NCBI RefSeq assembly: GCF_021134715.1
Contig: NC_060024.1
Location: 10,974,001 to 11,038,000 of the forward strand
Reading direction: 5' to 3'
From: Daphnia pulex
Taxonomy: Eukaryota > Arthropoda > Branchiopoda > Diplostraca > Daphniidae
Length of the DNA: 64,000 nucleotides
The notes below the pieces were generated by a model. It did not search any database and was not told the DNA's origin. It saw only the letters and a list, made by a program, of their open reading frames with translations. Position numbers and translations under genes: made by a program. Shown here in pieces: positions 58,937 through 64,000 of the stretch; the first letter of the stretch is position 1, and every line of letters begins with the position of its first letter.

Positions 58937-60863
58937 CCATGAAAGTGACCGAATTGCGGAATCGTAGTTTGTGGTGTAATATTCGGCTGCCTTAGTGGTG
59001 TAGTAACTCGGGGCAGAGTAGTGCTTTCGGAGCTTGGGTGTAGTAGGTGGTAGTAGCGTAAGTAGTGGTGTCATACTCGGATGCCTTGTCGGTGTAGTAC
59101 TTTGGAGCAGCGTAGGTTACAGTGTAGTAAACTGGAGCCTCGGTTTAACGTGCCGGTGCCTTCGTGATGGAGTACTACGGTGTCTTCGTGAAATGTAGGT
59201 TGTAGTGCAGTACTTGAGCGCTTCGGCGGTGTAACAGGTTGACCCTCGGTGTGGTAGCTGGGAACAGAATAGTACATGGGAGCGTTATTATAGTTAGCTG
59301 GAGCATCATAGGTTGAAGTTTAATACTCGAAGCCTTTATGGCGTAGTACTTGGAGGCGTTCGTTTAGTAAGTAGGTGTTGACGTTGTTGTTGTTGTTGAG
59401 TAAGGAGGCGGCGTGGTGAAGGTAGTGAAGCGGGGAAGAAAATTATTCCGGAGCTTCTGCGTAGTAGCTCGTGCCAACATAAACTGTGGTGTAATACTCT
59501 GAAGCCTTGGTGGTTTGGCACTTGCAGGTCCCAGTGTAGTAAGCGGTTGTTGCGTATGTTGTTGTTGATGCCCACCATACCCAGGAGATATCGGCACACC
59601 AGTGGTCAATCCAGCCATCATGATTACAACACTCACAGCAGCACGACACCATAGTTTCCTAGGCAACAAATAATTTGAACTTTAATTTGCATTAATAACT
59701 GGCATATTGACAATTAGAAAGTTGATTCAAATTTCCATGAAAAAATTAAAAAAATATTTACCCATGATAGCTTCTGTGTAGTATTCAACCGTTTTTGTGC
59801 TCCGGTGCCTTGGTGATGTAATACTTGGAACCTCGACGTAGTTCTCGACCCTTTGGTAGTGTAGCTCGGGGAAGAAAAATACTTCGGGCATTCAGCGTAG
59901 TAGGTCGGGGCAACATGAGCTGTGGTGTAAAACTCTGGATCCATGGTGGTGTAGCACTTGTAAACCTCAGTGTAGTAAGCTGGAGCAGCGGAAGTTGATG
60001 CTAATTAGTTAGACGGCACGGCAGTGTTGTGCTATAGTACCCGCCATACCCAGGAGACATCGGTACACCATGGCTGAACCACCCATCAACGATACAACAC
60101 CCAACAGCAGCACGACACCATAGTTTACTAGACGATTAATAAATTTTAAATTTATTTTCAATTATGGTACTGGTATATTAACAAATAGAAAAAAAGTAGA
60201 GTTGATTCACAACTCTATGGAAAATTTTTTACCTTTATTTAAAACTTTTAATGCGACGAAGAATGAAGTTGATGACAAATAGTGCACGGCAGTTCCTGTT
60301 GCCGTAACGGAGATGCTCAATCGGCTGCTGAAATCTTTCACCTTTTCTCTCCTTCATTACTAATAGACATTAAATAATTTGTATATTTAGTAGTTGGCAT
60401 ATTAAAACTCGACCTAACAGAATATTTACCCATGATATGTAGTGGTGTAGTACTCCGGTGCCTTGGTGATGTAGTGTTGGGGAGCCTCGGTGTAGTACTC
60501 TACCCTTTAGTAGTGTAGCTCGGAGAAGAATAATACTGCGGGGATTCGGTGTAGTAGCTCGGGGCAGCATGGTGGTGAAGTACTTGGGGGGATCGGTGTA
60601 GCAACTGGTTGTGTCGTAAGTTGTGTACTAAGGCGGCAGTGTAGTGCTTTGGTATCCGCCATACCCAGGATACATCGGTACGCCAGTGGCTGAACCAGCC
60701 ATCAACGACACAACACCCAACAACAGCACGACAGCATAGTTTACTAGACAATTGATAAATTCAAACATTACCATTCACCAATAACTTGCTAGTAGCAAAT
60801 AGAAAAAAATAGAAATTGAATATTGATACACAACTAAATACGACAAACAGAAAACTTACCCAT
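58937..60863 (-). pseudogene. Right-arm copies 1-3 of the tyrosine-rich family, same lesions
   Basis: Mirror of 51544-53470: copy 1 at 60417-60863, copy 2 at 59767-60128, copy 3 at 58937-59762. The TAG in copy 1 and the single-base losses in copies 2 and 3 are shared, so the decay came before the arms separated or was spread by conversion. One Arg/Cys difference is visible in the frame crossing the first intron (VVFSRVS at 51410-51646 against VVFSCVS at 60761-60997). Confidence 0.65.
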
Positions 60864-60948
60864 GATTGAGAACTGATAGTACGATGAAGAATGCAGCTGA
60901 TGGCAGATAGTGGAATGCAGCTGTTACCGTGTCGGAGATACTCGCTCG

Positions 60949-60983
60949 ACTGATCCCTGTCGACTTTTCTCTCGCCTTTTATA
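60949..60983 (-). promoter_or_regulatory. TATA plus initiator ahead of the tyrosine-rich copies (right arm)
   Basis: Mirror image of 51424-51458 with both motifs and their spacing retained. Confidence 0.7.
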
Positions 60984-61006
60984 CGACTTTTTCTCACCCC
61001 TCCTCT

Positions 61007-61402
61007 TATGCCTTGCGGTTATTTTACCTTCTTGATAAAATGATACAAAATGTCCCGTTCTCACCCAACCTCTACACCACTGCATGACACTTTTTACTTA
61101 ATGATCTCCATGACCTTCGATTGAAATGCAAACTGGCCTTTCCTTCTTTAGGTAGACGTTGCTGGGGATGGGTCTACAAAAACCAATATCAAAATGAATA
61201 CCAAATAGCTTACCCTTGCGGCTATTCTACCTGCTTGATAATGTTGAAAAACGTGCCATTCTCACCCAACCTCTACGCCACCCCATGCCAGTTTTACGTA
61301 ATTATCTCCGCGATCTTCGAATCTGAAGGCCATAGAAATGGCCTTTTTCTTTCTGCAGGATGACGTTGCTGGGGATGGGTCTACAAAAACCAATATCAAA
61401 AT
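61007..61402 (-). repeat. Right-arm copy of the ~195-bp direct repeats
   Basis: Mirror image of 51005-51400. Same two units and same order relative to the mirrored promoter. Confidence 0.75.
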
Positions 61403-61675
61403 AAATATATCAAGTCATAAATGATAATGGCTTAAACTTTAGTCACTTTATACCAATTGACATTTGAGTCATTTGACTCATTTATTCAGTGAATGAATAA
61501 ATATTCAATTTCGAACCGTTTGAACAACAATTGGCTTTTTTGAAATATTCTACTGCAACCTTATCTAAGTTACAAACATATGACCCTTGCACCTGCAACC
61601 GGAGCAAAAAATCGCAAAACAGAGATTAAAAAATAGATAAATTATTAATTTAAAAAAAATACAAATCGAGGTTTC

Positions 61676-62809
61676 TCATAAAACGGTTAAATCAACTAAA
61701 TAAAATAAGAAATTTGACGAAATTGCTAAAGCTCGATAGACTGTCAGAGTTCGTCCGTTACGTTCACAACGTTAACTAAAAAATGAACTTACATGATCCT
61801 AAATAACCATCCAGGATAAGCGGGGGTAAAAAATCGTATTTCCACAACTGATTTAGGAGAATGTAAAACACAAATCGAATGATTGATTGACAATACTATG
61901 GATTTTGTAACCGCAGATTCAACGATGAGATCCTACTAGCAGCTTTTTAACATAAATGAATAACATTTACAGGAGCTACCCTTACCCTGTCTTTTACATT
62001 GACAGGTCTACCATCTTGAATAGTTGATGACCGCCGGAACCTATCGCGTGTCGTTTGATGCTGCATGAACAAAAGGGAAAAAATTCACCCTGTTACATGA
62101 TCAACGCGTTTCTACCGCAATAAAGTATGCCGCAAGTAAAAAGATGTTTTGACACCCGCTTTGTTTTCGTTGCTAAGCAGTAAAATGTGTTGAAATTCGG
62201 GTTTTGCTCCTCACACCGAATAGATGGAAAGGACTCGGCTCGGATACATAAAGGATCGTTGGTTGCACACAAATACACATTATTCTCTGCGAAAGCAAAA
62301 GCTTCATGTCGTATCTAGCATTACCTTTTTTAATGTTTTTTCTTCATTTGGTTTGGCGTTTCGTTCAGTGACTCCTTGTCACCAAAACCCCTCAATGGGC
62401 AACACCTCCGCGTCATCTGGGTAATACAAACAATTGAATTTTTTAGCTGTAGCATTTTGACTAACGTGTAATTACGTACCCTCGTTTAAGCCTCGATGGA
62501 ATAGCAACCCTAAAGGGTTCAGGATTGTCCGGGCCGCTCAAAGGAAGCGTTGTTCTAGATTTAAATTCTTATTTTAACAGACCGTCCGATTCAAACTGCA
62601 GCCAGTCAAGCAGGGGAAGACACTGCCCGACTGACTCGACCAGGGAGATTACCCGGCCATGGTTAAGAGAAACCGGAAAAAGAGCGAAGAGAGCCGAGGA
62701 GCAGTTATCATGAGAGAAATGCATCATAGTAGGCTTCCGGCTTAGACTCATGACCCTCCAACAGATTTAATCGAATCATGCGCCTAGCAAGTCCCCGTTC
62801 GACAGACAT
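61676..62809 (-). CDS. Right-arm copy of the unrecognised multi-exon locus
   Basis: Mirror copy of 49598-50731; the ATG frame begins at 62809, and the three phase-matched exons fall at 61986-62060, 61793-61847 and 61676-61740. I saw no difference from the left arm in the frames compared. The same doubts on the upstream exons apply. Confidence 0.28.
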
Positions 62810-62916
62810 CTCCCTCCTGGTTGTCGCAGCGAGTGAGTGACCACTGGCGGGCGTTGGTTATTGGTTAGTTAGGGGAACGGGGCCACTGAAGAAGGGAACC
62901 CAGATTATGCACGTGT

Positions 62917-64000
62917 AATTTATCTACATAATTTATTGATCAATCTTGAATTTCAGCTACGTCTTCTTAGTTTCACCGGTGAATCAAGTCTAAGGAACGG
63001 CGGCTAACGTTTCAACTGAAATGAGAACAGAGATTTGAAATAAAAGTCAATAACTGAACGAAACATCAAGCATTACCTCAACGCCGGCAGAGGTAGCAAG
63101 AGACGACATATCGACAAAATGCAACCGATAAAATAAGACCGACAGGCGACAGCCATCAGGCAGCATAGACTATTTTACCCCAACTGTTCAACACTGCATA
63201 TACTGCATGGACACCAACATAGACAAATGACACATTTAAGTGTGATGTTGAACTACAAGTCTGCACAAGTTCCATTTCAGAGCATCTCTCAACTGGAAAG
63301 GGACTGCAAAACCACTGTTCACCAAACAGCAACACCAAAAACAGCTCAAACATCACTGACCATGAACTCCTAAAAAGCAAAAGAACATTAATGAACCAAT
63401 AACATTTTGAAATGTGAAAAAAGGTACAGATAATAAAATTTACTTTAGGGAAAATGAATAATAATGTAAATTTGAAAAGAAACCAGTAAAGAATTATGTA
63501 CATCTACTTCCAATAAGTTATAAAAACTTGGAAATACTGAGTGGGAATTTTTGTTCTAGTTTGATTGGAAGAAAATAAATAAAAAAAATCTCAGTGGAAG
63601 CTGACCAACAATATGGCTTTCTTTAAACATAAACAGTTATTTGGAAGGAAGCAGCTGCAGCTCAACTTGAATCGATCACACTTTTCTCATCAGCTGGCTG
63701 CAACAAAATCATGGTAATGATACGACAGCCATGAAGCTAAGACTTTGTCGTGTTCTCAATTTCTGTAACACCATCATGATCCTTCTCACAGCTCTGGATG
63801 GAAAAGCAGATTATGGCATGACTTCATAAAGGATGTCTGCAATGAAATTTTCCATTACAATTTATGACTCACCCAAAGGTAACACCAGACCAGACCAGAC
63901 CAGACCAGCACCATGCACACATCCACTGCATGCAACAGCTCAACTTTACAAGATTACACCTTTCACCAGCTGACTGCAACAAAACCATGCGCACATAGAA
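62917..64000 (-). ncRNA. Right-arm copy of the possible spliced transcript (5' part outside window)
   Basis: Reverse-complement copy of 48412-49490. The two copies differ by one 5-bp unit in a CTGGT/CCAGA run (about 48505 against 63890-63910) and by a Ser/Tyr substitution in the 115-codon frame at 63156-63503. The promoter-like part would lie beyond position 64000. Confidence 0.3.

Larger units (their letters stand above)
48412..64000. repeat. Giant nearly spacer-free palindrome, at least 15.6 kb
   Basis: Left arm 48412-56101 is the reverse complement of right arm 56117-64000. In the outer arms the paired coordinates sum to 112,407 over several kilobases (112,412 beyond the microsatellite at about 48505, 112,408 inside about 54.75 kb). 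In the core they sum to 112,218. The centre is TTTTGAATCC (56092-56101) facing GGATTCAAAA (56117-56126), with 15 bp between. The right arm runs off the window, so the total length is unknown. Outer arms are almost identical; inner arms from about 55172 and 57236 inward are older. All arm features below occur twice, in opposite orientation. Confidence 0.95.

Overview
The window looks like nuclear DNA of a branchiopod crustacean, most likely Daphnia. The evidence is short introns (about 60-90 bp) with GT-AG borders, TATA-driven cuticle genes of the Rebers-Riddiford (RR) type with the crustacean-style wording YKVLLPDGRLQTVTYIADE, a tyrosine-rich YYTEAP-type secreted family, and an arthropod ladybird homeobox gene. 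There are no rRNA genes, CRISPR arrays or bacterial operon features, and I recognised no tRNA gene.

Layout. (1) 1-9.3 kb: four small secreted structural-protein genes, all on the minus strand, each with an N-terminal signal sequence and most with a TATA box: an RR protein with a Gly/Tyr tail (285-1250), a second RR protein with an acidic/basic tail (3217-4169), a GYGGYGG-type protein in five exons (5967-6701) and a Ser/Tyr/Gly/Pro-rich protein (8211-9224). They read as a cuticle gene cluster. (2) 10.1-12.9 kb: repeat DNA, namely a perfect 268-bp inverted repeat with a 37-bp loop, next to a roughly 2.1-kb element bounded by ~170-bp imperfect terminal inverted repeats. The inside of that element shares ~1.3 kb of diverged sequence, with matching splice-like signals, with a second copy at 31.6-32.7 kb. 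(3) 12.9-46.7 kb: ladybird (LBX-type, minus strand, three exons, 13.9-kb first intron) inside a long noncoding landscape rich in poly-T, GA, GT and AAG tracts. I read this as its regulatory domain. (4) 46.7-48.4 kb: a transition without a convincing gene. (5) 48.4-64 kb: one giant palindrome whose two arms meet with almost no spacer at about 56,109 and run off the right edge of the window.

The palindrome is the main discovery. The outer ~6.8 kb of each arm is nearly identical, differing only by scattered substitutions and one 5-bp microsatellite unit. The inner ~0.9-1.1 kb is an older inverted repeat, clearly diverged and with indels. Each arm carries a decayed cluster of three tyrosine-rich secreted-protein copies with an intact-looking TATA/Inr promoter, a piggyBac-like MITE between TTAA sites, a foldback element, short tandem repeats, and possible exons of an unrecognised gene. 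An old small inverted repeat may have seeded a recent large palindromic duplication, or the outer arms may be kept alike by gene conversion. An assembly artefact must also be excluded.

Gene models were assembled by hand from splice signals and phase. Exon borders are reliable where phases chain; transcription starts and ends are inferred.
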